Positions 24,094 to 34,180 are shown, counted from the first letter of the stretch. The stretch: DNA of 64,000 bases from Butyrivibrio sp. (GCF_017433805.1 NZ_JAFRGN010000013.1:248001-312000); one strand, 5' to 3'. Translations and numbers: made by a program. The notes: generated by a model not told the origin, from the letters alone.

Positions 24094-25026
24094 TCACGCT
24101 GGTAAATTAGGTGAACTGCTATAGTTCTGAGCTGGTGTACTGCTAAGCTTCCTTCCTGTAATAATATGTGAAAAGAAAGCAGCCATACCTCTTGGCTTAA
24201 CGACCTCCGCAGCATCCTGAGGGTTCATAAGTTTACCTGCTATTGCCTCAAAAGCCCTTACCGACTTGGCATTAGGATATTGAAGCGAAACAGGTGACTG
24301 TTGCATTACACTTCGTGCAAGCATCTGATCCTGAGGAATAGCACCCATATAAGTAAGTGGGAGCTTGAGATATCTGGCGACAACCGCATTAAGCTTGTTA
24401 AAGAGCTGCTGTCCTTCCTCATCAGAAGATACCCTGTTTGATACCACCTTAACCTTTGTATCCTCCCTTGAAAATCTGGGAGTCTGATTAAGCGCTTTTA
24501 AAAGAGAATACGAATCCGTTATGGATGTAGGCTCGGGAGTTGTTACTAATATAACTTCTCCACTTGCTACAAGAAATTCCATAACTGCATCAGAGATTCC
24601 AGCACCTGTATCTATGATAATTACATCTGCAATCGCATCAAGCTCAGCAAGATTAACAATGATATAAACAAGATAATCCCTGCTGAGGTTATACATTCCA
24701 GAGATACCAGAGCCACCTGAAATAAATCCAACTCCTTCTGGTCCCCATGTAATAATATCTTTTATATTCTTACCCTGATAAATCAGATCACACAAATTGT
24801 GCTTGGGAACAGTTCCAAACATAATCTCTATATTTGCAAGACCAAAGTCCGCATCGAGAATTATAACTCTTTTCCCCATTTTACGGAACTGTATTGCAAG
24901 ATTTATAGCCACATTTGACTTGCCAACTCCACCCTTACCACTGGTAACAGTGATAATTCTGGCAAGAGGCCTTTGGGGCTTATTAGTATTTTTAATAATA
25001 TTTCGAAGCTGTTGAGCCTGATCCAT
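24094..25026 (-). CDS. flhG: Flagellar number regulator FlhG (YlxH), MinD-like ATPase
   Basis: 310 residues of the ParA/MinD family. P-loop TSGKGGVGKSNVAINLA near residue 28 and LDADFGLANIEIMFG are intact. An N-terminal DQAQQLRNI segment, which in FlhG stimulates the FlhF GTPase, and a C-terminal membrane-targeting region are present. With FlhF it sets flagellar site and number. It follows flhF by 11 bases. MinD at 9-10 kb is the division paralogue. Confidence 0.93.
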   Translation of the reverse strand: MDQAQQLRNIIKNTNKPQRPLARIITVTSGKGGVGKSNVAINLAIQFRKMGKRVIILDADFGLANIEIMFGTVPKHNLCDLIYQGKNIKDIITWGPEGVGFISGGSGISGMYNLSRDYLVYIIVNLAELDAIADVIIIDTGAGISDAVMEFLVASGEVILVTTPEPTSITDSYSLLKALNQTPRFSREDTKVKVVSNRVSSDEEGQQLFNKLNAVVARYLKLPLTYMGAIPQDQMLARSVMQQSPVSLQYPNAKSVRAFEAIAGKLMNPQDAAEVVKPRGMAAFFSHIITGRKLSSTPAQNYSSSPNLPA

Positions 25027-25037
25027 AAAGTCCCCCG

Positions 25038-26306
25038 TTAACTTTTTCCACCCAATAGATTCTTGACAATACGCTGTGCATCGAAAATAGCGATATCATC
25101 TGGGACATTCTGTCCATTTGTGATATAGGCTACAGGCGCTCCTGTATGCATCCTCATATTGTAAACGTTACCCTTAGCCCCTGTTTCATCCATCTTGGTA
25201 AAGATAAGCTTGTATGCAACAAGTTCTGAGTAGGAATCAGCTATCTCTATAAGATCTCTGTATTTGGTAGTAGCTGATAAAACAAGATAATTCTCACAGT
25301 CCATAAGATCCTCAAGAGTCCTGATATAAGCCTCAATATCATTCTTGAGTTCATCATTATGCTGAGAATGTCCTGCTGTATCAACCATGATGTAATCATA
25401 GTCTTTAAAGTCTTCAGCAACCTGCTTCATTTCTTCAACAGAATAAATAACTCTGAAAGGAATCTCCAGAATAGAAGCATACGTGCGAAGCTGCTCGGCT
25501 GCAGCGATTCTATATGTATCTACTGTAACAAGAGCAACCTTTTTCTTCTGAGTAACGGAAAGCTCAGAAGCCAGCTTGGCGATAGTTGTTGTCTTACCAA
25601 CACCAGTTGGTCCAATAAATATCTCCGCTCTTGGTCCCTGACCCTGTTCTATAGGCTCAATTGGCTCTGATTTGCCAAACTTAAGTACCATTTTCTGGTA
25701 TACATTGGCAAGGGCAAAGTCAAAAGGCATGCCAGGTTTACTGATCTTTTCAACTTCGTCAGTGAGCTGATTGACATAAATCTCATCAACTTCATTCTCT
25801 ATAAGAGTATTATACAACAATTTAATAAATGACATTGTCTCATCAGAAATATCTGTTCCAGATGAATTTCCTTTTGAAGGAGCATCTTTTTCCGTATCTG
25901 ATGATTTATCCTTAATGTCATCTTTTTCACTGAACTTGATATTTTTCTCCAGAAGGCTGCTGAGATTATCAAGTTTCTCTTCGATGGCACTTCCCTCGTC
26001 GATAATGTCAGGTGACTTATTAACCTTGATAACAGGCCTTACAATGTCAATCTGACTGCCCTCAACAAGAGGATTTCTTCCGACAGGCTTGGCATTCTTT
26101 TCAGGAGTAAGAGTTCTTGTCACAGGTCTTTCAGTCTCTTCCTCAAGTGCCACTGTCACTTCGATTTTTTGTGCCTGAAAGAGGGAAAAGAAACCGTTCT
26201 TTTTCAAAGGCCTCACATTCATTACAACAATGTTCTGCCCCAGCTCCTTTTTAGCCTCTTCAGTTGCCTCACTCTCAGTTTTTCCAACATACTTTTTGAT
26301 AATCAT
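25038..26306 (-). CDS. flhF: Flagellar biosynthesis GTPase FlhF
   Basis: 422-residue SRP-type GTPase. N-terminal basic segment MIIKKYVGKTESEATEEAK, a variable linker, then NG domain with G1 GPTGVGKTTTIAKLA near residue 230, G3 DTAGHSQHN and G4 TKMDETG. It marks the site of flagellar assembly at the membrane. It sits between flhA (2 bases) and flhG (11 bases), the standard order. Confidence 0.95.
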   Translation of the reverse strand: MIIKKYVGKTESEATEEAKKELGQNIVVMNVRPLKKNGFFSLFQAQKIEVTVALEEETERPVTRTLTPEKNAKPVGRNPLVEGSQIDIVRPVIKVNKSPDIIDEGSAIEEKLDNLSSLLEKNIKFSEKDDIKDKSSDTEKDAPSKGNSSGTDISDETMSFIKLLYNTLIENEVDEIYVNQLTDEVEKISKPGMPFDFALANVYQKMVLKFGKSEPIEPIEQGQGPRAEIFIGPTGVGKTTTIAKLASELSVTQKKKVALVTVDTYRIAAAEQLRTYASILEIPFRVIYSVEEMKQVAEDFKDYDYIMVDTAGHSQHNDELKNDIEAYIRTLEDLMDCENYLVLSATTKYRDLIEIADSYSELVAYKLIFTKMDETGAKGNVYNMRMHTGAPVAYITNGQNVPDDIAIFDAQRIVKNLLGGKS

Positions 26307-26307
26307 A

Positions 26308-28365
26308 TTAAGCCGTTACCATCCCCACAGATTGTAATTCAATATTAGGTTCCACTTCGTTGTAAGAAATCACAATCAAATCTTTATAGTAATCCTCAGT
26401 CATCTTCTTAAAGTACATTCGTACAATAGGAGACGCCATGATGATTGCAAGCCTGCCAGCATCTTCAAGTTTGTGTACCTGTTCCCCGACAGCATTCAGA
26501 ATAGCCTTTGTTCTGGCCGGATCAAGAGTAAGATAAGCTCCTGTCTCAGTCTGTTTAACACTACTCATGATTTCCTGCTCTATCTTAGGATCCAGTGTAA
26601 CAACGCTGGTAGTCTCCCCTGGCATAAAGTACTTACTGGATATTGCCCTCTTAAGACTCTGTCTGACATATTCCGTAAGGATATCCGGATCATGTGTTGA
26701 CGGTGCAAAATCCGCAAGTGTTTCAAATATAGTAACGAGGTCTCTGATCGACACACCCTCTTTTAGCAAATTCTGAAGAACCTTCTCAATTTCACCAAGA
26801 CTCATAAGCTTAGGCACAAGCTCGTCCACAAGAGCCGGATGATTTTCTTTGAGATTGTCGACAAGATTCTGTACATCCTGTCTGGTCATAAGCTCAGAAA
26901 TATGCTCTCTGATAATCTCGGTAAGGTGAGTAGCAATGATTGACGGAGGATCAACAACCGTATATCCAAGACTTTCTGCTCTTTCACGCTGGCTCTCGGT
27001 AATCCAGATAGCCGGCAGATGGAAAGACGGCTCAAATGTAGGAATACCAGTGATCTCATCCTCAACATGTCCGGGATTCATGGCCATATAGTGGTCAAAC
27101 AGAATCTCGCCATCACTTACCTGTATACCTTTAATTTTAATGATATATTGATTAGGATTCAACTGAATATTATCCCTCAGTCGAATGATAGGAACCACAG
27201 TACCAAGCTCCAACGCCACCTGACGCCTGATCATAACAACTCGGTCAAGGAGATCTCCGCCCTGATTGACATCCGCAAGAGGAATGATTCCATAACCAAA
27301 CTCAAGCTCGATAGGGTCAACCTGCAAAAGGCTGGTGACATTTTCAGGCTGTCTGATTTCTTCAGCCTGCTGTTCTTCAGGAGTAGCAACCTCTGATTCA
27401 ACCGCAACCTCTTCAATAGTCTGGGATGTGATCCTTCCCATGAGAATGAACGCTGCACCAAAGGTACAATACAAAAGCGTCGGAAGAGGTGAAAAAATAC
27501 CTAGTCCTGCTACTACGCCGCCAACAAGATAAAGTGTCTTGGGCATTCCAAAGAGCTGATTGATAAGAAGATGTCCAAAATCTGCTTCCTTGGAGCCTTT
27601 AGTTACCAGGATACCTGTTGACATTGATATCATCAGCGAAGGAATTGAACTTACAAGTCCATCACCCATTGTAAGGATTGAATAGGTATTGATGGCTGTA
27701 TTTACATCCATGCCTTTTCTCAGAACTCCCATGGCAATTCCGCCGATAAGGTTTGTAGCTGTAATGATAAGGCCCGCTGTGGCATCTCCCTTAACGTACT
27801 TGGTAGCACCATCCATAGCTCCGAAAAAGCTTGCTTCTTCCTGAATCTTATCTCGTCTTGCCTTGGCCTCAGCATCTGTGATAGCGCCGGTATTAAGGTC
27901 AGCGTCTATAGCCATCTGTTTACCAGGCATAGCATCAAGCGTGAATCTGGCACTTACTTCTGCAACTCGTTCAGAACCTTTGTTGATGACCATCAGCTGA
28001 ACTATGATAAGAATGACGTATACGATCGCACCTACAATAAGATCGCCACCACCAACGAAGGAACCAAATACAGTAATAACCTGTCCGGCACTTCCTTCAG
28101 TCAGGATAAGTCTTGTGGATGATACGTTAAGCGCAATTCTAAAGATTGTTGTAAAAAGCAGGATTGTCGGGAAGAATGACATTTCCAAAACATCCGTAGC
28201 AAACATAGCCGTGAACATGATCACAAAGGACAGGGACATATCAAAAGCAAGAAGTATATCCAGTATCCACTCCGAAAGAGGAATGATCAGCATTACAATA
28301 GCTGCAACTATATAAAGTGCAAGACCATAGTCGTATATTCTGTTTACGATCTTTTTTCTATCCAT
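26308..28365 (-). CDS. flhA: Flagellar type III export gate protein FlhA
   Basis: 685 residues. Eight N-terminal membrane helices (to about residue 325), including the FHIPEP region STRLILTEGSAGQVI and FTLDAMPGKQMAIDADLN, are followed by the large cytoplasmic domain that docks chaperone-substrate complexes. FlhA forms the nonameric export gate and conducts protons. The length is normal. Confidence 0.97.
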   Translation of the reverse strand: MDRKKIVNRIYDYGLALYIVAAIVMLIIPLSEWILDILLAFDMSLSFVIMFTAMFATDVLEMSFFPTILLFTTIFRIALNVSSTRLILTEGSAGQVITVFGSFVGGGDLIVGAIVYVILIIVQLMVINKGSERVAEVSARFTLDAMPGKQMAIDADLNTGAITDAEAKARRDKIQEEASFFGAMDGATKYVKGDATAGLIITATNLIGGIAMGVLRKGMDVNTAINTYSILTMGDGLVSSIPSLMISMSTGILVTKGSKEADFGHLLINQLFGMPKTLYLVGGVVAGLGIFSPLPTLLYCTFGAAFILMGRITSQTIEEVAVESEVATPEEQQAEEIRQPENVTSLLQVDPIELEFGYGIIPLADVNQGGDLLDRVVMIRRQVALELGTVVPIIRLRDNIQLNPNQYIIKIKGIQVSDGEILFDHYMAMNPGHVEDEITGIPTFEPSFHLPAIWITESQRERAESLGYTVVDPPSIIATHLTEIIREHISELMTRQDVQNLVDNLKENHPALVDELVPKLMSLGEIEKVLQNLLKEGVSIRDLVTIFETLADFAPSTHDPDILTEYVRQSLKRAISSKYFMPGETTSVVTLDPKIEQEIMSSVKQTETGAYLTLDPARTKAILNAVGEQVHKLEDAGRLAIIMASPIVRMYFKKMTEDYYKDLIVISYNEVEPNIELQSVGMVTA

Positions 28366-28417
28366 ATATACTGATCCTCCTTTCCTTGAAGCCTTAATAT
28401 CATGTCAAAAACAAAAC

Positions 28418-29569
28418 TTAAGCCTTGCCCTTAAGGTGGTATACATATGCAAGTACTTCTGCAACTGCCTTATAGAGCTCGGGAGGAACCATCTCTCCAA
28501 TTTCTACGTTAGCGTAAAGCATTCTGGCAAGTGGCTTATTCTCTACAATTTCTACATTGTGCTCTTTAGCTACTTCCTTGATCTTCTGAGCCACATAATC
28601 AGCACCCTTGGCAACAACTATAGGTGCATCTGCTTCATCAGCATCATATCTGATGGCTACTGCGTAATGAGTAGGGTTGGTGATAACTACATCGGCCTTA
28701 GGAAGCTCCTGCATCATACGTCTTCTAGATGCCTGCATCATACGACGTTTCTGTGCTGACTTAACCTCAGGATTTCCTTCAGTATTCTTGAACTCATCCT
28801 TAACTTCCTGTTTGGTCATCATCATATCTTTATGGAACTTGCGCCTCTGGTAGATAAGGTCTGCAAATGCAATTACCATGTAGGCAGCAGCTATTCTGAT
28901 GCCCAGATCAATGATGAAGCTTCCCATAAGTCCAATGGCCTGCTTAAGCGGAATATCATACAGAAGAAATATGGATTCCTGCCTGCCATTAAAATATGAA
29001 ATGATTACACCAGCCATTATTACAAGCTTCAGGATTGACTTAAGAAGTTCAAAAAGCTTTCTGGTTGAAAAAATCTTTTTCATACCACTTATAGGGTTGA
29101 GCTTAGAAAGCTTGGGCTGAAGCGGCTTACCTGTTGGCTTAAATCCAACCTGCACCAGATCGCATATAAATGCAACCAAAAAACCTATGACAAAAAATGG
29201 TGCACAAATTAAAAGTATTGTCAGCATGGCATTAGTTACCATGCTATTTATGTAATGATACGGCAAAAAGCCGTCATACATCCTCGCAACATTGGGTATA
29301 TTGTTATACACCCTTCCGAATATAGCTTCGAAATTCTCAGCTATAAAGCCATAACCGAATCTAAGAATCAGGAAAAAAGCTAGTAGTGAAAAGGCCGTAG
29401 CTATTTCCTGGCTCTTGGCTACCTGTCCTTCTTTTCTGGCATCACTGAGCTTTTTACCAGTAGGTTCCTCGGATTTCTCGGCACCATTGGCATCCTCAGC
29501 AAAGAACTGAAGGTTATATGGAATTAATAGCTTTATATCAGCATCAGCTGCTCTGCAAACTGTATACAA
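28418..29569 (-). CDS. flhB: Flagellar export switch protein FlhB
   Basis: 383 residues. The conserved N-terminal segment LQFFAEDANGAEKSEEPTGKK is followed by four membrane helices and a cytoplasmic domain with the self-cleavage motif NPTHYAVA (N-PTH) that switches export from hook to filament substrates. There is no ATG before the conserved start; a TTG at 29569, inside the fliR 3' end (26-base overlap, GGAAG upstream), is the best candidate. Start certainty is low, identity high. Confidence 0.94.
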   Translation of the reverse strand: MYTVCRAADADIKLLIPYNLQFFAEDANGAEKSEEPTGKKLSDARKEGQVAKSQEIATAFSLLAFFLILRFGYGFIAENFEAIFGRVYNNIPNVARMYDGFLPYHYINSMVTNAMLTILLICAPFFVIGFLVAFICDLVQVGFKPTGKPLQPKLSKLNPISGMKKIFSTRKLFELLKSILKLVIMAGVIISYFNGRQESIFLLYDIPLKQAIGLMGSFIIDLGIRIAAAYMVIAFADLIYQRRKFHKDMMMTKQEVKDEFKNTEGNPEVKSAQKRRMMQASRRRMMQELPKADVVITNPTHYAVAIRYDADEADAPIVVAKGADYVAQKIKEVAKEHNVEIVENKPLARMLYANVEIGEMVPPELYKAVAEVLAYVYHLKGKA

Positions 29570-30329
29570 AGTCTTCCATCAGCTCCTTCATATTTATAAA
29601 AACAAAATTTGATGCATCATTAAGCATCGTTACTGTAACAAACATGATCAGAAGTCCAACAATTATCTTGATCTGAATACCTACAGCGAACATGTTCATC
29701 TGAGGCGATACCTTGGCAAGTACACCCAGGATTACATTGGTGATAAACGTAATGATAAAAATCGGAAGGCAGATTCTAAAACCAATAACGATGTAATCTC
29801 TAAGGAACCCCATCAAAGAAGCAAGGAGTCTGTCTGGAGTTATAACCGCCCCATTTATAGGTATCAGATAAAAAGTATCTGCCAAAGCCTTCAGGATATA
29901 CTGATACATTCCAGTCAGTATCAGCATCATGGTCAAAACCTGTGAATAAAGGCTACCAGTTATAGTAACCTGCTGGTTAGTATTTGAATCAAAAATACTG
30001 ACCATAGACAGACCAATCTGCATATCTACTATAGTTCCGGCGAAGGCTGATATCAGCTCACACAGCTGAACTGCAAAGCCTATAAGAAAGCCAGCCAAAA
30101 CCTCTTTTAACACAATGACTGTATATCCGATTATGGTGTTATATGCCGGAGCCTCAAACGGAACAGCCCCATATAACAGAATAGAAAGTAATAGTCCAAA
30201 GCCAATCTTCACAAGGTTCGGAGTCTGTCTTCCTCCAAAGAATGGAGCCACATATATAAAACTCGTAGCCCTGACAAATATCAGAAGAAAAACCTCCAGA
30301 TCCCCATAACTAAAACTGTAATCAAGCAT
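29544..30329 (-). CDS. fliR: Flagellar export protein FliR
   Basis: 261-residue polytopic membrane protein of the export gate core. About six hydrophobic segments are seen, with the family stretch RATSFIYVAPFFGGRQTPNL near residue 18 and EVLAGFLIGFAVQL near residue 75. ATG 30329 has AAGGGGG upstream. Its 3' end overlaps flhB, suggesting coupling; some Clostridia fuse the two genes, but here they are separate. Confidence 0.95.
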   Translation of the reverse strand: MLDYSFSYGDLEVFLLIFVRATSFIYVAPFFGGRQTPNLVKIGFGLLLSILLYGAVPFEAPAYNTIIGYTVIVLKEVLAGFLIGFAVQLCELISAFAGTIVDMQIGLSMVSIFDSNTNQQVTITGSLYSQVLTMMLILTGMYQYILKALADTFYLIPINGAVITPDRLLASLMGFLRDYIVIGFRICLPIFIITFITNVILGVLAKVSPQMNMFAVGIQIKIIVGLLIMFVTVTMLNDASNFVFINMKELMEDFVYSLQSS

Positions 30330-30345
30330 GTGGCCCCCTTATCAG

Positions 30346-30618
30346 CTATCTGACATATTGAGAAAAATCAGACCACAGCGTTGTAATAAATCCAGAAAGT
30401 TCCGTAGCCATCCAGTTTCCAAGGAGCATGATCATAATGAAAACTCCAAGTACTTTTGGAACGAAGGTGAGCGTCTGCTCCTGAATAGAAGTAACCGTCT
30501 GGAAAATCGAAATTGTAAGTCCTATGATCATGGAGGTCAGGAGCACTGGAAGCGACATCTTAATAACCATAAAAAGAGCCGAACTGATAATCTGATTTAT
30601 CTCGCCAATCGTTATCAT
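30346..30618 (-). CDS. fliQ: Flagellar export protein FliQ
   Basis: 90-residue protein with two membrane helices, part of the FliPQR export core. The pattern SLPVLLTSMIIGLTISIFQ and TSIQEQTLTFVPKVLGVF is characteristic. ATG 30618 follows GAGGAGG. It lies between fliP and fliR. Confidence 0.95.
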   Translation of the reverse strand: MITIGEINQIISSALFMVIKMSLPVLLTSMIIGLTISIFQTVTSIQEQTLTFVPKVLGVFIMIMLLGNWMATELSGFITTLWSDFSQYVR

Positions 30619-30644
30619 GCGCTGATCCTCCTCTCATACTTAAT

Positions 30645-31559
30645 TTAGTAAAATGACTTAACAAGGTTACCAATAATAAGGCTCCAACCATCTGCCAGAA
30701 CAAAAAGCAAAATCTTAAACGGCAGTGAAATTGTGGTTGGCGGCAGCATCATCATACCCATACTCATAAGGACTGATGCCACAACCATGTCTATAACAAT
30801 AAATGGAATATAGATCATAAAACCTATGATAAAAGCGGTTCTAAGCTCACTTACTATAAAGCTTGGAATGAGAACTACATTTGGAATGCTGTCCAGTTCT
30901 CCATCCCATTCAATTCCATCTATGTTCATGAAAAGAATTACATCTTTTTTCTGGGTCTGACCGTACATAAACTGTCTGAAAGGATCCATAGCTTCTTCAA
31001 AGAACTCCTGCTGATCCATCTCTCCATTTTCAAATGGAATAACTGCATCGTTATAAACAGTCGTAAGAGTTGGCTGCATTATGAAAAGAGTCATAAACAA
31101 AGCTATCCCAATCATCACCAGGTTCGGTGGAGATGTTTGGGTACCAATGGCAGTTCTCGTAAAATGAAGTGCAACAATGATCCTCGTAAAAGAGGTCATC
31201 ATTACAAGAAGTGTTGGTGCTAGGGAAATAAGCGTAAGCGTGATAAGAATCCTGAGCGCACCATTTAAAGACCCATTGCCATTGTCGTAGGTTATCGTAA
31301 CAGTATTTGCAATGTTGAGTTCCTTAAGGTCCTCCGGATCCTCGCTAGAACCAGGCTCGTTGATATTGGTCCTCTCTCCTTGAGTACCAGTCAAATGACT
31401 TTCTTCATCAGTAGTAGGATCTGTGGGCGTGGTATCAGAAATGACATTTTGTGTAGCATAGGAAGTAACAGGAGAAGCTATTAAAATTATGCATACAAGG
31501 CCAAAAGATAAAGCAAGTAGAGCAAATATCCTGGCTATTCTAGACCCCTTATTTACCAT
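30645..31559 (-). CDS. fliP: Flagellar export protein FliP
   Basis: 304 residues with a cleavable signal peptide (MVNKGSRIARIFALLALSF to about residue 40), a variable acidic spacer and the FliP core: TSFTRIIVALHFTRTAIGTQ, PPNLVMIGIALFMTLFIMQP and FVLADGWSLIIGNLVKSF. ATG 31559 is chosen since it gives the signal peptide and overlaps the fliO end by 11 bases. The longer open frame upstream is only the fliO gene read in another phase. Confidence 0.93.
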   Translation of the reverse strand: MVNKGSRIARIFALLALSFGLVCIILIASPVTSYATQNVISDTTPTDPTTDEESHLTGTQGERTNINEPGSSEDPEDLKELNIANTVTITYDNGNGSLNGALRILITLTLISLAPTLLVMMTSFTRIIVALHFTRTAIGTQTSPPNLVMIGIALFMTLFIMQPTLTTVYNDAVIPFENGEMDQQEFFEEAMDPFRQFMYGQTQKKDVILFMNIDGIEWDGELDSIPNVVLIPSFIVSELRTAFIIGFMIYIPFIVIDMVVASVLMSMGMMMLPPTTISLPFKILLFVLADGWSLIIGNLVKSFY

Positions 31560-31896
31560 TACCCTTTTTCTCACCCTTAATTTTGTCGAAAATCTCTTTA
31601 AAGCCAAGGTTTTCTCCCGACGCATCTTCATGAATAAGCTGGTCAGGATCAACCTCCCCCAGGTTTGTAACCTGATCATTCGAAACAGCAATAGACACAT
31701 ATCTCTCACCGATTCGAATGATCTGAATATATTTGTTGGTAGATATCTTACAGGTATCAATAATCTCAATATTCTTGCTGGAATTAGAGCCCTTCTGGTA
31801 ATTGGCCATCCACTTTGTCACATATAAAGTAGCTGCAAGAACCAATACAAAGATTATTAGTACCGAAATAAACTGCAAGTAAGAATCAAGTCCCAT
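31549..31896 (-). CDS. fliO: Flagellar biosynthetic protein FliO (FliZ)
   Basis: 115-residue bitopic membrane protein. A membrane helix (about 8-26) is followed by the cytoplasmic FliO signature IEIIDTCKISTNKYIQIIRI and ERYVSIAVSNDQVTNLGEVD. It assists assembly of the FliP ring. The gene lies between fliY (17 bases) and fliP, and its 3' end overlaps fliP. Confidence 0.88.
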   Translation of the reverse strand: MGLDSYLQFISVLIIFVLVLAATLYVTKWMANYQKGSNSSKNIEIIDTCKISTNKYIQIIRIGERYVSIAVSNDQVTNLGEVDPDQLIHEDASGENLGFKEIFDKIKGEKKGNGK

Positions 31897-31913
31897 AGCA
31901 TCCCCAACCGGCG

Positions 31914-33158
31914 TTACTGAACTATTTCTGTTACTCTGACGCCGAAACTTTCTTCAATAACTACTACTTCTCCCTTAGCTACAAACTTACCGTTAACAAG
32001 TACGTCAACAGGTTCACCTGCAACCTTATCAAGCTCTATGATAGTTCCTGGAGCAAAGTCAAGAATATCAGCGATAGGCTTGGCTGTACGTCCAAGTTCA
32101 ACTGTAACTTCAAGAGGAACATCCTTGATAATACCGATGTTCTCGCCGCCTGCCATGATGGTTGTACCACCTGCAAAATTCTGGAACTGTGCAGGCTGGA
32201 TATTCATGTTCATCATCTGAGGCATCATCATAGGCATGCCCATCTGAGGCATTCCCATACCCATCTGTGGCATTCCCATACCGCCAGCCATCATGTTCGG
32301 ATCCATCTGAGGCATAGCACCTGCGCCTGCATCCGGCATTGGAGCTGCAGCAGGTTCTGGTGCAGGAGCTGGAGCAGGCTCTGGAGCTGCAGCTGCATCA
32401 CCACCACCACTGTCACCGGTAATAACCGTATCCTTAAGAGTCTTGGCAAAATCGATAGGATACAACTGCATAAGAGTTGAATCTACCAGTTCACCGACCT
32501 GCATCTTAAAGGAAATACGTACAAAGGTACCAGTCAGGAAATCAGCAATGTCAGAAGGATCGTCATTGATCATATCAAGCAGAGTTGCCTGTGGCGGGCT
32601 GATATCAACCTTCTGATTGATCATAGTAGAAAGAGATGTGGCAGCAGCACCCATCATCTGGTTCATGGCCTCGGAGATCGCAGATAACTGCAGTTCTCCA
32701 ATCTCTCCCTCAGTATTAGTTCCGTCACCGCCCATCATAAGGTCGGTGATGACCATAACATCATGTTCCTTAAGGATAAGGATATTGGTACCATCAAGAC
32801 CAACAGTGTATTTGATCTGAATAAATACGCATGGTCTCTCATAGTTATTGATTACAGTTTCCCAAGTAGCAAGTTCTACCTGAGGTGTTGTAATATTAAC
32901 CTTCTGATTAACAAGAGAGTACAGCGTAGTCGCTGATGATCCCATACTGATATTGGCAACCTCACCAATGGCGTCCTTCTCAGAATCTGTCAAAAGTGAT
33001 TCATCTATTACGCCTCCGCCAACTGGTGCAGCACCGTCATCAGCTGCAGGTGCATCTGCAGGCGCATCGCCGCCAGCATCACCACCACCAGAATCCATAC
33101 CAGCTAGCAAAGCATTAATTTCATCTTGTGATAACATTCCATCCATGCTGCTACTCAT
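31914..33158 (-). CDS. fliY: Flagellar motor switch phosphatase FliY (FliN-type)
   Basis: 414 residues. A short N-terminal CheY-P-binding-like motif MLSQDEINALLAGMDSGG is followed by a CheC-like domain (about 50-230) with phosphatase motif IGEVANISMGSSATTLYSL and a second SAISEAMNQMMGAAATSL. A linker (about 245-320) is Ala/Pro-rich, then strikingly Met-rich. The C-terminal SpoA/FliN domain (about 335-414) forms the C ring. It dephosphorylates CheY-P at the switch. The ATG overlaps the fliM stop by eight bases; starts at 33146 or 33137 are possible. Confidence 0.95.
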   Translation of the reverse strand: MSSSMDGMLSQDEINALLAGMDSGGGDAGGDAPADAPAADDGAAPVGGGVIDESLLTDSEKDAIGEVANISMGSSATTLYSLVNQKVNITTPQVELATWETVINNYERPCVFIQIKYTVGLDGTNILILKEHDVMVITDLMMGGDGTNTEGEIGELQLSAISEAMNQMMGAAATSLSTMINQKVDISPPQATLLDMINDDPSDIADFLTGTFVRISFKMQVGELVDSTLMQLYPIDFAKTLKDTVITGDSGGGDAAAAPEPAPAPAPEPAAAPMPDAGAGAMPQMDPNMMAGGMGMPQMGMGMPQMGMPMMMPQMMNMNIQPAQFQNFAGGTTIMAGGENIGIIKDVPLEVTVELGRTAKPIADILDFAPGTIIELDKVAGEPVDVLVNGKFVAKGEVVVIEESFGVRVTEIVQ

Positions 33159-34134
33159 CCTCCTCTCTAATTACCGATGTTATTCTTACGGCATACTTAT
33201 CTTTGGCTGTACCGGGAAGTGCAGTGAATTTGTAAATATTCCCAACGTAAATCTGCATATCCGTGTTAACTCTGTTATCAAGTCTTATTATGTCTCCGGC
33301 TTGTAAATGTACGAAATCGCTAACCGATACATTACATTTACCAAGTATCGCTTTAACCGGTACATCAACTCTTTTAACCATGCTCTCAAGAGTATCCTCA
33401 TAGTCCTCATCTGCGTTCTTCTGCATTGTCGAGAACCAGAACTTGGTATTCAGCTTGTCCATGACAGACTCAAGAGTGAAATACGGGAGGCAGACATTCA
33501 TAAGACCTTCCGTCTCACCAATCTTGATGTTCAGCGTTACGATCGCGATCATATCTGTCGGAGAAATGACCTGAGCAAACTGCGGATTGGTCTCAATTCT
33601 CTCCATTACAGGATTGATAGCTACAACGTTCTGCCAAGGCTCAACCATCAGCTGCATGCAGATGGTTACAAGCTTTTCTATAAGTGGCATCTCAATGTCG
33701 GTGAAAGGTCTTGGCTTATCAAGCGTTCCTCCTTCACCTCCCAGCATTCTGTCAATAAAGGAAAAACCGATATTGGCCTGTAGTTCCAGGATGATTGTTC
33801 CCTGCAGAGGCAGGAAATTGATAACACCAAGAATTACAGGATTAGACAACGCATTACTAAACTCTGAATATGTAACTGTCTCAGAGTTAGCCACCGATAC
33901 CTGGACGTTCTTACGCAGGTACAGGGGAAGCGTCGTGGATAAAAGTCTTCCATAATGTTCGTAGATCATCTCAAGAGTACGAAGGTGCTCTTTTGAGAAC
34001 TTGGCAGGACGTTTAAAGTCATAGTCTTTGACTTTTTTCTCGTCCGCTGCCTGCATTTGATCTACATCCAGCTCACCTGTACTGAGTGCTGCCAGCAGAC
34101 TATCTATTTCATTTTGTGACAGGACTTCACTCAA
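33151..34134 (-). CDS. fliM: Flagellar motor switch protein FliM
   Basis: 327 residues. The N-terminal CheY-P-binding peptide LSQNEIDSLLAAL is present. The middle domain has the GGXG motif in DRMLGGEGGTLDKPRPFTDIE, and a C-terminal SpoA-like domain ends the protein. Conserved KEHLRTLEMIYEHYGRLLST marks the FliM family. It lies between fliL and fliY and overlaps the latter. Confidence 0.97.
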   Translation of the reverse strand: MSEVLSQNEIDSLLAALSTGELDVDQMQAADEKKVKDYDFKRPAKFSKEHLRTLEMIYEHYGRLLSTTLPLYLRKNVQVSVANSETVTYSEFSNALSNPVILGVINFLPLQGTIILELQANIGFSFIDRMLGGEGGTLDKPRPFTDIEMPLIEKLVTICMQLMVEPWQNVVAINPVMERIETNPQFAQVISPTDMIAIVTLNIKIGETEGLMNVCLPYFTLESVMDKLNTKFWFSTMQKNADEDYEDTLESMVKRVDVPVKAILGKCNVSVSDFVHLQAGDIIRLDNRVNTDMQIYVGNIYKFTALPGTAKDKYAVRITSVIREEDE

Positions 34135-34180
34135 TCTTTTTTCTCCTCTCTCCCAATACTAAAAGCGTAAAGAGATTTTT

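Noticed and set aside
31560-31769. A 70-residue N-terminal extension of fliP
   Set aside because: It is the fliO coding region read in another frame; a start at 31559 gives a clear signal peptide and the usual overlap.
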